Part shown: in pieces, positions 42,911-50,817 of the stretch
How the letters are laid out: each line of letters begins with the position of its first letter
How positions within the stretch are numbered: the stretch's first letter is position 1
Program-made: the position numbers and the translations under genes
Notes under the pieces: model-generated
The model's database searches: none
The model's input: only the letters and a program-made list of their open reading frames with translations
Told to the model about the DNA's origin: nothing
NCBI GenBank assembly: GCA_900539715.1
Contig: UQDA01000001.1
Coordinates: forward strand, 1-64,000
Length of the DNA stretch: 64,000 nucleotides
Direction of reading: 5' to 3'
DNA from: an uncultured Lachnospiraceae bacterium
GTDB lineage: Bacteria > Bacillota > Clostridia > Lachnospirales > Lachnospiraceae

Positions 42911-44248
42911 CTAATATTGGTATACTTTTTTAAATCTGACCAGATAATAGACCGATACGAAAAGCGCCATCACTTCCGCAACCGGTACCGCGAGCCATAT
43001 TCCATCCACTCCCCAAAACAGCGGAAGAAAAAGCAGGCAAGACGTCAAAAATACAAATGTTCTCAAAAACGACAGTATCGCAGATATCTTTCCATTTGAA
43101 AACGCCGTAAAAAGCGCCGATGCAAAAATATTCATACCCGTGCACAGGAAACTGAAGGAAAATATCGCAAAACCATATTTTGTCAGTCCGAATACCTCGC
43201 TCCCTGCCGGAGTAAATACCATTATCACCACGTCCGAGCATGTTTCGGCTATCACAAAAACCGCTGCGGAAACAACCGTTATGACCCATACGCTTATCTT
43301 GAATATTTTTTTAAGCTGACGGACATTGCCGCTTCCATAATTAAAGCTCACGACCGGCGCTATCCCGCTGGAAAATCCCATAAATGCAGAAGTCATAAGA
43401 AACTGTGCGTACAGCACAATAGTGATTGCCGCCACACCCGCTTCTCCTGCATATTTCAGCATAAGTACGTTAAATAAAAATGTTGTGACCGCGACTGCCA
43501 AATTATTTACCATTTCCGACGAACCGTTGATACAGCATTTGAACAGCACTCCCCACCGGAATACCGGCTTTACAAAATACAAAGTCCCTTTTCTGCTCAC
43601 CGCAAAATAGATCAGTCCAAAAAGCCCCGGTATCGAATAACCGATAGATGTCGCCAACGCCGCGCCGCTTACCCCGAAACCGCACAGCACAATGAATACA
43701 TAATCCAGAACAATGTTGGAAACCCCTCCCAGAACCGTAAGGGTAAGCCCCAGATGCGGCTTGCCTACCGTTACGAAAAAGCTCTGGAACAGCATCTGGA
43801 ACACCGACAGCGGAACCGAAAGGACAAGGATAAACAGATATTCATAGCAATAGTCATACAAAGACGGCGTTGCCCCCAACATATAGATAAGAGGCTCGAT
43901 AAAGAGGATGCCGGCTGTAGCAATGGCCACGCCGATAACGGCTCCCACAAGCACGATAAATGAAAAATTTTCTTTTGCCTCTTTTTCTTTTCCTTCTCCC
44001 ATATTCCGTGCGATTATCGCGCTGCCTCCGGTCGCCAGCATGATAGAGACCGCAATGACAATGCTTGGGAACGGATACACGATGTTCAGCGCCGACAGCG
44101 CATTCTCTCCCACAAACTTTGACACAAAAACCGCATCTACCATCTGATACAGCGACATAAATACGAGCATGACTACCGTCGGAGCCACAAACCGCAGCAA
44201 AGAAATGAGATTGAACTCCTGCGCGATGCCGTTATGAGTTTTTTCCAT
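42911..44248 (-). CDS. MATE-family efflux transporter
   Basis: This 445-residue, 12-segment protein is a MATE exporter, distinct from the copy at 4814. Its beginning, LISLLRFVAPTVVMLVFMSL then YQMVDAVFVSKFVGENALSA, is typical of the branch named for Staphylococcus MepA. The start at 44248 has GGAG six to seven bases upstream; the frame continues upstream through the leader repeat and would encode KNNSDRLFFRLRSGME, nearly the same tail as upstream of murF. Substrate unknown. Confidence 0.92.
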   Translation of the reverse strand: MEKTHNGIAQEFNLISLLRFVAPTVVMLVFMSLYQMVDAVFVSKFVGENALSALNIVYPFPSIVIAVSIMLATGGSAIIARNMGEGKEKEAKENFSFIVLVGAVIGVAIATAGILFIEPLIYMLGATPSLYDYCYEYLFILVLSVPLSVFQMLFQSFFVTVGKPHLGLTLTVLGGVSNIVLDYVFIVLCGFGVSGAALATSIGYSIPGLFGLIYFAVSRKGTLYFVKPVFRWGVLFKCCINGSSEMVNNLAVAVTTFLFNVLMLKYAGEAGVAAITIVLYAQFLMTSAFMGFSSGIAPVVSFNYGSGNVRQLKKIFKISVWVITVVSAAVFVIAETCSDVVIMVFTPAGSEVFGLTKYGFAIFSFSFLCTGMNIFASALFTAFSNGKISAILSFLRTFVFLTSCLLFLPLFWGVDGIWLAVPVAEVMALFVSVYYLVRFKKVYQY

Positions 44249-44249
44249 T

Positions 44250-44311
44250 ATAATCTCCATTCCGGAACGTAAGCGAAAAAATAGTCTGTCAGAATTATTT
44301 TTCGCACCATT
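44250..44311 (-). repeat. Leader/terminator repeat, copy 2 (upstream of MATE gene)
   Basis: On the minus strand GAAAAATAATTCTG-ACAGACTATTTTTTC forms a hairpin, followed by GCTTACGTTCCGGAATGGAG that supplies the ribosome-binding site. It matches the element upstream of murF (13182-13244). The rest of the gap up to the tRNA is repeat copy E and its flank. Confidence 0.7.
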
Positions 44312-44403
44312 TAACTTTCTGCCGTCTAAAATGCCGGGCACATATTCACGTTACTCATAAACGTTGCCGTCAGGCAATATCTTCCTTTCACACAAATATG
44401 TGT

Positions 44404-44515
44404 GAAAAAGTATGTGCCCTGGTGCACACTTCGCGCCAGCGACAACTTCGCCGCGCGCGAGTACGCATAATCGTTTTTTTATTCGATAGGAAAGGAAATT
44501 TCCTGTCGAACAAAA
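44404..44515 (+). repeat. Intergenic repeat family, copy E
   Basis: This copy reads AAAAAGTATGTGCCCTGGTGCAC, a diverged centre, GCGAGTACGCATAATCG and the palindrome TTCGATAGGAAAggaaaTTTCCTGTCGAA. A second fragment of the family, GTTGCCGTCAGGCAATATCTTCC, lies just to the left (44362-44386), so the site may hold two nested or tandem insertions. It abuts the tRNA-Gly terminator. Confidence 0.85.
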
Positions 44516-44541
44516 AAACAGCTCCCATCTCTGGAAACTGT
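44512..44541 (-). terminator. Terminator of tRNA-Gly
   Basis: On the minus strand ACAGTTTCC (44541-44533) pairs with GGGAGCTGT (44526-44518) and is followed by TTTTTTTG. Confidence 0.7.
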
Positions 44542-44554
44542 CTTAATCAAGAAG

Positions 44555-44627
44555 AGCGACAGACGGGGCTCGAACCCGCGACCTCCACCTTGGCAAGGTG
44601 GCGTACTACCAACTGTACTACTGTCGC
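44555..44627 (-). tRNA. tRNA-Gly(GCC)
   Basis: Acceptor arms GCGACAG and CTGTCGC, D arm GTAC/GTAC around AGTTGGTA, anticodon stem CCACC/GGTGG with loop TTGCCAA (anticodon GCC at 44592-44594) and T arm GCGGG-TTCGAGC-CCCGT give a full cloverleaf of 73 nt. CCA is not encoded. It has its own promoter and terminator, so it is a single-gene unit. Confidence 0.97.
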
Positions 44628-44661
44628 ATTTACTTTTCGCTGTGTCTCAGCGACGAAATTT

Positions 44662-44690
44662 ATAATATCATATGTTTTTATAAAATGCAA
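44662..44690 (-). promoter_or_regulatory. Sigma-A promoter of tRNA-Gly
   Basis: On the minus strand TTGCAT (44690-44685) and TATTAT (44667-44662) are separated by 17 bp, about 35-40 bp before the mature tRNA 5' end. Confidence 0.8.
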
Positions 44691-44786
44691 GCACTTTTTT
44701 CATTTTTTCTATATTTTTATGCAGAAAAAAATTGCCGCTTTTACATATCACCCAACTGACTTATCCTGTTCTTCATCCCTCACAGA

Positions 44787-44820
44787 ACGAAAGCCGCCGG
44801 AATATTCCGGCGGCTTTCGT
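44787..44820. terminator. Perfect 34-bp palindrome, probable bidirectional terminator
   Basis: ACGAAAGCCGCCGGAAT is followed directly by its exact complement ending ACTTTCGT-like TTTCGT (44804-44820). It lies eight bases after the stop of the small membrane gene. The T-run after the stem is short on both strands. Confidence 0.65.
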
Positions 44821-44827
44821 ATCCGCT

Positions 44828-45154
44828 TTACTCCAGAATCTTGCGGTTGTAATGTCTTTGACGCACATATTCCGCATTGCCCAGCGATCTGCGATAGTTT
44901 TCCAACCGCGCCTTCTTGCCGGCAATCGAATGCTCCATTCCTGCAGGATGGTAGCTGCGACAGACAGATGCTACTGCAAGCTGCACATATCGAAGCCCCT
45001 GAGCCACCGCAATATCCAGATGCATAAGACCAAGCAGGATCATATTATGAAGCCTGCCCCCGATTCGCTGCTCCGGCGACTTTTTCTGTGCCAGATACGC
45101 TACGATCAACAAAAGAAAAACTGCTGCTGCAAAAATCATCATTGGTCCTCTCAT
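44828..45154 (-). CDS. Small membrane-anchored protein of unknown function
   Basis: This 108-residue protein is not recognised. It has one N-terminal membrane helix (MMIFAAAVFLLLIVAYLA) followed by a basic, mostly helical cytoplasmic part with RIGGRLHNMILLGLMHLDIA and a C-terminal stretch rich in Arg and Tyr. GAGGG seven bases before the ATG at 45154 supports translation, and a perfect palindrome follows the stop. It lies in its own unit between tRNA-Gly and ctpA. Confidence 0.6.
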   Translation of the reverse strand: MRGPMMIFAAAVFLLLIVAYLAQKKSPEQRIGGRLHNMILLGLMHLDIAVAQGLRYVQLAVASVCRSYHPAGMEHSIAGKKARLENYRRSLGNAEYVRQRHYNRKILE

Positions 45155-45298
45155 ATGCTCACCCTCTTTTCTCAAAGCTGTGCCAACCGGGACCCGGTTT
45201 TCCTCATGTGTCTATTATCATTGTAATCCCTGCCCTCAGATGCGTCAATGGGAAGTTCTCTCGTTACGATTCTCCGACTTGTCAGCGAACAGCAACAT

Positions 45299-46528
45299 TC
45301 ACTCTCCCTTCATCTTCTCCGACAAAATCTCCACCGCCTTATCCAGCTGATTATCCGTTCCATTTTCCAGATACGGTTCCGGCTCGAAGGGTACCTCTAC
45401 GTCAGGTGCAATACCAATCTTATGGATATCATTTCCGTTCGGCGTATAATATTTGCTCACTGTCAGCTTAACGGCAGAATCATCCGAAAGCTTCATGATA
45501 CGCTGCACGATGCCCTTTCCATAAGTTGTTGTACCGACAAGCGTACCGATTCCATAATCTTTTACCGCTCCCGCCAGAATCTCTGATGCGGAGGCGCTGT
45601 TTCCGTCAACCAGAACGACAAGCGGCATACCGAGCTGCTTTGTACCATCGCAGCTATATTCCTCACGCTTACCGTTTTTATCCTCCGTATATACTATGAG
45701 CCCTTTCGGAAGGATTTCCCTGGAAATATCGCACACCGTGGAAAGATTCCCTCCCGGATTTCCGCGCAGATCGATGATAAGCCCTTTCATTCCCGAGCCT
45801 CTGCAGACCGACAAAGCCTCCTGAAACTGCTCCAGTGTCACTTCGTCAAATTCCTGTATCTGGATATAGCCAATGTTGTCATCCATCATCTTATGCGTAA
45901 CCGTCTCGTTTTCCAGCTTACGGCGAACCACGTCAAATTCCAGATATCCCGTCTCTCCCTGACGTATCACGGTCAAATGTACGGCCGTGCCCTCATCTCC
46001 TTTTACGAGAGCAACCGCAGAGCTCAGATCCATTCCCTGAACCTCAGTTTCATCCACCTTATAAAGCAGATCATTCGCCATCAGCCCGGATTCTTCCGCC
46101 GGAGAGCCGGATATCACACTCGCTATCTTGGGCAGCTGGGTATCCGGATCAATAGAAACACGTGCGCCTATTCCATAATAAATTCCTTCAGTTTTTTCCT
46201 GAAGAGCCTTGAGTTCCTCCTGCGTATAATAAACAGAATACGGATCATTCAGGGCTTCTATCATTCCCTTATAAACGCCCTGCTGCATATCCGCTTCATC
46301 GACGCTCTCCAGATAGTAATCATCTACCATCTCTTCTAAAACGCCCAGTTTACGCATTGTCTCTGCGCTCAAAAGCTCTCCGTCTCCGGCGCCGCCTTCC
46401 AGCCCTGCCGCAGTGCTCGCCTTTATCCCCTGATAAAGCTGCACTCCTGTAAAAATCCCGCCGCCCAAAGCCAGCGTAAGCGCTGCACCGGCTATCAGAC
46501 CGCCTGCAAAAATTCTTTTTCTGCTCAT
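45299..46528 (-). CDS. Carboxyl-terminal processing protease (S41)
   Basis: This 409-residue protease has an N-terminal membrane helix, a PDZ domain (about 105-190, KIASVISGSPAEESGLMAND) and the S41 catalytic domain with nucleophile Ser in VDGNSASASEILAGAV and general-base Lys in TTYGKGIVQRI, so the Ser-Lys dyad is intact. It acts outside the membrane on protein C-termini. In B. subtilis ctpB also lies near ftsEX, where CtpB acts in SpoIVFB signalling. Here it follows ftsE-ftsX-M23, so it may process the hydrolase or FtsX; that is inference. Confidence 0.94.
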   Translation of the reverse strand: MSRKRIFAGGLIAGAALTLALGGGIFTGVQLYQGIKASTAAGLEGGAGDGELLSAETMRKLGVLEEMVDDYYLESVDEADMQQGVYKGMIEALNDPYSVYYTQEELKALQEKTEGIYYGIGARVSIDPDTQLPKIASVISGSPAEESGLMANDLLYKVDETEVQGMDLSSAVALVKGDEGTAVHLTVIRQGETGYLEFDVVRRKLENETVTHKMMDDNIGYIQIQEFDEVTLEQFQEALSVCRGSGMKGLIIDLRGNPGGNLSTVCDISREILPKGLIVYTEDKNGKREEYSCDGTKQLGMPLVVLVDGNSASASEILAGAVKDYGIGTLVGTTTYGKGIVQRIMKLSDDSAVKLTVSKYYTPNGNDIHKIGIAPDVEVPFEPEPYLENGTDNQLDKAVEILSEKMKGE

Positions 46529-46558
46529 TTTTTTACCACCTGTTATTTATATATATAA

Positions 46559-46598
46559 CCGGAACGAAGGATTTAGAAGCCTATATCCCCCGTTCCGG
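46559..46598 (-). terminator. Hairpin between the M23 gene and ctpA
   Basis: CCGGAACG (46559-46566) pairs with CGTTCCGG (46591-46598). On the minus strand it is followed by an AT-rich tract just ahead of ctpA, so it may partly terminate the ftsEX-M23 transcript. Confidence 0.5.
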
Positions 46599-46644
46599 TC
46601 TGCCGAATGCTCTATGAACTTTTTCCGCCCACACGGCGGCGGGT

Positions 46645-47859
46645 TTACTTTAAGTATCCCCAGGGGCTTACGTAGCTGCCGTTTAAACGCACCGAAAAAT
46701 GCAGGTGCGGTCCTGTGGAGCGTCCTGTAGATCCGACTGCCGCAATCTGATCCCCTTTGCTGACTGCCTGTCCGGAGGAAACGTACAGCTTGGACGCGTG
46801 CATATAAATGGTATAAAGCCCGTCGCCATGGTCTATCATCACATAATTTCCCATCGAGCTGTTATAGGAAGCTGCCACTACATTTCCGCTGTATGCCGCC
46901 AGTATCGGAGTCCCGCTCGCCGCCGCAAAATCCACTCCGTTATGGAATTTCTGTACGCCGAGAGTAGGATGCATCCTCGTTCCGTAATCGCTGGAAACAC
47001 GCTTGTAACCGGGACAGGGCATCTGGAACATACCGCCGTCATACTTGATGCGGTTCTGCTCCGCAAGCTTCGCCTTATCAGCTGCAACGGCCTTCTCCAG
47101 AGCGGCTATCGTAGCGTTCTGTTCTGCCACATCCGCCTCATATTCCTTCAGCGCTGCTTCCTTATTGCTGATATCTCCCTGAAAGACCTGTATCTGCTGC
47201 TCTTTTTCCCCGATCAGCGCATCCACCGCCTTCTGCTCCTGCTCAAGACTTGCCTGTGCGGAAGCAAGCACCGCCTCTTCCTCTTCCAGCGTCTGTTTGC
47301 AGAGCTTCATATATTCTACACTCTGTCGGTACTCCTCCAGTTTCTGGCTGTCATAAGAGCTTAACTGCTCCACATATTCTGCCTGATTGAGCATATCCGC
47401 AAAGCTTCCCGCGCTCACCAGAAGCTCCAGATAACCGCTTCCTTTGCTGTTCTGATACAAAAAGCGCAGCCGCTTTTTCATATCGTCATATTGCTTCTCT
47501 GCGACCTGCTGGGCCTTTTCCAGATCCTGCTTCGCCTGTGCTATCTCTTCTTTTTTTTCTGATATCTGCTTTTGCAGCGCTTCTATCTTCTCTCCGATGT
47601 CCGCCAGCTTACCGTCCAGCTCCTTCACATAAGTTTCCAGATTGCTCTTGGACTTTTCCAGTTCCTTTACCAGCGCTTTAATATTGGAAATGCTCGACTG
47701 AAGCTTTTTCTTTTCCTTTTCTGCCTGACTGATAGCTTCCTGCTTCTGCTTAATGCTCTCTTCCAGCGTCCCCGCCTGTACGACAGCACAAGGGGCTGCT
47801 GTCAGGACCAATACCGCAGCCAGACATCCTGCAAGACCGCGCTTTATTTTTTTCCACAT
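46645..47859 (-). CDS. Secreted M23 peptidoglycan endopeptidase with PcsB/CwlO-type coiled coil
   Basis: The 404-residue product has a signal peptide (AAVLVLTAAPCAVVQAGT), a long coiled coil (about 35-275) and a C-terminal LytM/M23 domain whose zinc ligands are kept: HNGVDFAAASGTPI and the GPHLHFSVRL HxH motif. It should therefore be an active endopeptidase, unlike the degenerate EnvC. The coiled coil contains DMKKRLRFLYQ and SFADMLNQAEYVEQL, the segment of PcsB-like proteins that contacts FtsX. The gene directly follows ftsX. The start at 47859 has GAGGG eight bases upstream. Confidence 0.92.
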   Translation of the reverse strand: MWKKIKRGLAGCLAAVLVLTAAPCAVVQAGTLEESIKQKQEAISQAEKEKKKLQSSISNIKALVKELEKSKSNLETYVKELDGKLADIGEKIEALQKQISEKKEEIAQAKQDLEKAQQVAEKQYDDMKKRLRFLYQNSKGSGYLELLVSAGSFADMLNQAEYVEQLSSYDSQKLEEYRQSVEYMKLCKQTLEEEEAVLASAQASLEQEQKAVDALIGEKEQQIQVFQGDISNKEAALKEYEADVAEQNATIAALEKAVAADKAKLAEQNRIKYDGGMFQMPCPGYKRVSSDYGTRMHPTLGVQKFHNGVDFAAASGTPILAAYSGNVVAASYNSSMGNYVMIDHGDGLYTIYMHASKLYVSSGQAVSKGDQIAAVGSTGRSTGPHLHFSVRLNGSYVSPWGYLK

Positions 47860-47873
47860 TCCGTTTTCCCTCA

Positions 47874-48773
47874 TCAGACGCGCAGATGCTTACGCACCGT
47901 TGCAAAGCTTCCCAGAAATCCGATGCCCGCGCCCAGACCCATACATACAGGAACAAGGGTACGGTATACTTCGGAGACCGGAAGGAACTGCATCAGCCCG
48001 GACAGTGCAGGGAACTGCAGTGCCACATACTCCATCACCTGCATATACAGCAGATATATCACGCCCAACGGGATACAGGAACCTATCAGACCTATCAGAA
48101 TACCTTCTATCACAAACGGAGAACGGACAAAAAAGTCCGTCGCGCCGATATACTTCATAATCTCTATCTCCTCCTTACGAACAGAGATACCTATCATAAC
48201 CGTATTGTTGATAAGGAAGATTGATACTGCCAGCAGGATAGCGATAATGCCCGCAGACGTATATGCCACGACCATATTCACGCCGGTCAGCGTCGTCGCC
48301 GCCATCTCGGAACGCTTTACGCTGTCTACCTGAGGCAGGGATTCCAGCCATGCAACGAGTGTTTCCTGCTGAGACACATCCTTCATATAGATTTCATAGT
48401 TATCAAGGCCGTCCAGCGGGTTCTCAGAATATATCTCTCCGTAATCCTCTCCGATATTTTCCGGTGCCCATTCAGCCCACGCCTCATCCGCCGTCACAAA
48501 AACAGCCTCCGAGACTTCCTGCCTTGCCCGTATCTGTTCTCCGACAGCAAGCATCTCCTCATCCGTCACACCGTCCTTAAAAAAGACTGTAACGGAAACG
48601 CCCTCTTCCGCCGTCCGGATCATATGCTGAAAGTTCAGGATGACCGTGAAAAACAGACCAAAAAGAAACAGGCACGCGGATATCGTTGCGACCGACGCCA
48701 GTGAAAACAGCTTATTGCGGAAAATATTGATAATCCCCTGCTTCAACGTATAAAAAAATGTACTAATCCTCAT
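47874..48773 (-). CDS. ftsX: Cell-division protein FtsX
   Basis: FtsX is the membrane part of the FtsEX complex that activates cell-wall hydrolases across the membrane. The 299-residue protein has one helix near residue 30, an extracellular domain (about 55-170) and three C-terminal helices with the conserved EIEIMKYIGATDFFVRSPF loop that meets the ATPase. Its start lies inside the end of ftsE (11-base overlap). The M23 hydrolase follows within 15 bp, so ATPase, permease and client enzyme are made from one transcript. Confidence 0.96.
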   Translation of the reverse strand: MRISTFFYTLKQGIINIFRNKLFSLASVATISACLFLFGLFFTVILNFQHMIRTAEEGVSVTVFFKDGVTDEEMLAVGEQIRARQEVSEAVFVTADEAWAEWAPENIGEDYGEIYSENPLDGLDNYEIYMKDVSQQETLVAWLESLPQVDSVKRSEMAATTLTGVNMVVAYTSAGIIAILLAVSIFLINNTVMIGISVRKEEIEIMKYIGATDFFVRSPFVIEGILIGLIGSCIPLGVIYLLYMQVMEYVALQFPALSGLMQFLPVSEVYRTLVPVCMGLGAGIGFLGSFATVRKHLRV

Positions 48774-49503
48774 CGATATAACCGCCTTTTTCCTCGTCGC
48801 TGATAATAACGCCCTTTTTCATCGTGATAACGCGCTTTTCCATCGCATTGACTATCTCCCTGTTGTGCGTTACGACCAGTATCGTCGTTCCCTTCTCCTC
48901 GTTGATCCGTTCCAGCAGCTTCATGATCTCCCATGAATTTTTGGGATCAAGATTTCCTGTGGGCTCGTCCGCAAGAAGGATAGGCGGTTCATTGACGAGC
49001 GCTCTTGCCAGCGCCACGCGCTGCTGCTCGCCTCCGGAAAGCTGCTTTGTCCTCGCCTTATATTTGCCGGCAAGCCCCACAACTGCCAGGGCGTTCGGAA
49101 CATTCCTGTGCATCAGCTTGGTCGGCATCTGAATGACGCGTTGTGCAAACGCCACATTCTCATACACATTCCTGTCGTTCAAAAGCCGGAAGTCCTGAAA
49201 CACGATACCGAGATTTCTCCGAAACTTCGGCACCTCACGCCGTTTTAACTTCGCAACGTCGGAACCGTTTACAACAACCCGTCCGCTCGTAGGTGTCAGC
49301 TCCCTTAAAAGCAGCTTGATGAGTGTCGATTTGCCCGAGCCGCTGTCACCCACGATAAATACGAATTCTCCCCGTTTGATTGTCAGACTCACATTGTCCA
49401 GCGCTGGAGATCCTGTGGAATAGGACTTACTTACTCTGTCAAGCTGTATCACGGCATCGCTGCCTTCCCGCCTTCTTTTTTTCTTCCTGTCATTTTGTGC
49501 CAA
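48763..49503 (-). CDS. ftsE: Cell-division ATP-binding protein FtsE
   Basis: The 246-residue ATPase has Walker A VGDSGSGKSTLIKLLL, the signature QLSGGEQQRVALARALV and Walker B PILLADEPTGNLDP, with the FtsE-specific LGIVFQDFRLLNDRNVYEN Q-loop. A basic N-terminal tail (DRKKKRRREG) of about 13 residues precedes the family start. It begins with TTG. It follows the CdaR-like regulator by 14 bp. Confidence 0.96.
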   Translation of the reverse strand: MAQNDRKKKRRREGSDAVIQLDRVSKSYSTGSPALDNVSLTIKRGEFVFIVGDSGSGKSTLIKLLLRELTPTSGRVVVNGSDVAKLKRREVPKFRRNLGIVFQDFRLLNDRNVYENVAFAQRVIQMPTKLMHRNVPNALAVVGLAGKYKARTKQLSGGEQQRVALARALVNEPPILLADEPTGNLDPKNSWEIMKLLERINEEKGTTILVVTHNREIVNAMEKRVITMKKGVIISDEEKGGYIDED

Positions 49504-49517
49504 ATTTTGTCACCATC

Positions 49518-50615
49518 CTAATATTCAAAAGATTCCATGTACTTCATATATTTCACTACCATTAACGCGATCTTAAATGTTATCGCATCCTCGAACACAC
49601 GCAGATCCAGTCCTGTGGACTTCTGCAGCTTATCCAGTCTGTACACGAGCGTATTGCGGTGAATGAAAAGCTGTCTGCTTGTTTCCGAAACGTTCAGGCT
49701 GTTTTCAAAAAACTTGCCGATAGTCGTAAGCGTCTCCTCATCGAAATCATCCGGGCTCTTTCCGCCGAATATCTCACGGATAAACATCTTACACAACGGA
49801 ATAGGCAGCTGATAAATCAGACGCCCGATCCCCAGTTCACTATACGCGATAACAGCGCGTTCGTCAAAGAAAATCTTCCCGACGTCCAGCGCCATTTTCG
49901 CTTCTTTATAGGAACGACTGACTTCCTTTATCTCCCGGACGATCGTTCCGTAGGACACACGATTGTCTGTCACTCCCTCAGCTTCAAGCCATTCCAGGAT
50001 GCCTGCGGCATAGTCCTCTGTTTCCTTCGCCTGATCCGGTCCGGTCAGCTCCTTCACCACAATGACATTATTTTCATCCACTGCCGTAATAAAATCCCGA
50101 TTATTGTTTCCGAATACGGGACGCATCTGCTCCAGGATATTGTTATCCCTTCCGCCGCCGCTCTCAATAATGAGCACCACGCGGTCAGCGTCCGCCGGAA
50201 TATGCAGCTTCTTCGCCCTGCTGTAGATGTCGACTAAGAGCAGGTTGTCCAAAAGCAGGTTCTTGATAAAATTATCTTTATCGAACCGTTCCTTGTACGC
50301 AACGAGCAGATTCTGCACCTGAAATGCCGCCATCTTTCCGACCATGTAGAAATTCTCCCCGGTTCCCCCTACCACAAGGATATATTCCAGCTGCTGGTCG
50401 TCATAAATCTTAAAAAACTGATTGCCCTGCACTTCCTGGCTGTCTGCCGGCGAATCGATGAACGCTCTGACCGCCGGCAGACAACTGTCCAGACTCTTAG
50501 TCGGTCCCGAGGTGGACGCCGCCACATTCCCATCCATATCGGCTACACACAGCTCTACCCTGGCGATCCCCTTGAGCCCCTCTAGCGTACTCTGTAAAAT
50601 CTGATTTGAAATCAT
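49518..50615 (-). CDS. CdaR/PucR-family transcriptional regulator
   Basis: This 365-residue protein starts with a sugar-diacid-recognition-like domain (ISNQILQSTLEGLKGIARVE) and ends with the PucR-type helix-turn-helix (SLNVSETSRQLFIHRNTLVY). CdaR of E. coli activates glucarate genes; B. subtilis relatives regulate purine or diacid use. No such catabolic genes are close. The operon layout with ftsEX downstream is unusual for this family and suggests a link to envelope state, which is only inference. AGGAG before the ATG at 50615 supports the start. Confidence 0.88.
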   Translation of the reverse strand: MISNQILQSTLEGLKGIARVELCVADMDGNVAASTSGPTKSLDSCLPAVRAFIDSPADSQEVQGNQFFKIYDDQQLEYILVVGGTGENFYMVGKMAAFQVQNLLVAYKERFDKDNFIKNLLLDNLLLVDIYSRAKKLHIPADADRVVLIIESGGGRDNNILEQMRPVFGNNNRDFITAVDENNVIVVKELTGPDQAKETEDYAAGILEWLEAEGVTDNRVSYGTIVREIKEVSRSYKEAKMALDVGKIFFDERAVIAYSELGIGRLIYQLPIPLCKMFIREIFGGKSPDDFDEETLTTIGKFFENSLNVSETSRQLFIHRNTLVYRLDKLQKSTGLDLRVFEDAITFKIALMVVKYMKYMESFEY

Positions 50616-50710
50616 AACCCCGTCTCCTCCATATTGAATTAACGCATTCTGCGGTACAGCCGTTGCACCGCTCTGCAATTTCGCTATAACCCTTTTTATA
50701 TTTTAAAAGA

Positions 50711-50745
50711 AAACCACAAAAAAAGCTATAGCAAACCACAAAAAA
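50711..50745. promoter_or_regulatory. Direct repeat with central palindrome upstream of the CdaR-like gene
   Basis: AAACCACAAAAAA occurs at 50711 and again at 50733, exactly 22 bp apart (two helical turns), with the perfect palindrome GCTATAGC (50725-50732) filling the space. The layout suits an operator, possibly for autoregulation by the CdaR-like protein. Confidence 0.45.
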
Positions 50746-50817
50746 TTTATGCACTTTCCCAATGTTCACATTTTCGACACAGAACTCTTCATGCTTCAGA
50801 GGTAAAAAAAGACGAAA

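Noticed and set aside
44341..44515. Repeated short blocks resembling a CRISPR array
   Set aside because: The blocks are dispersed elements with hairpins, not regularly spaced direct repeats, and no cas genes are present.
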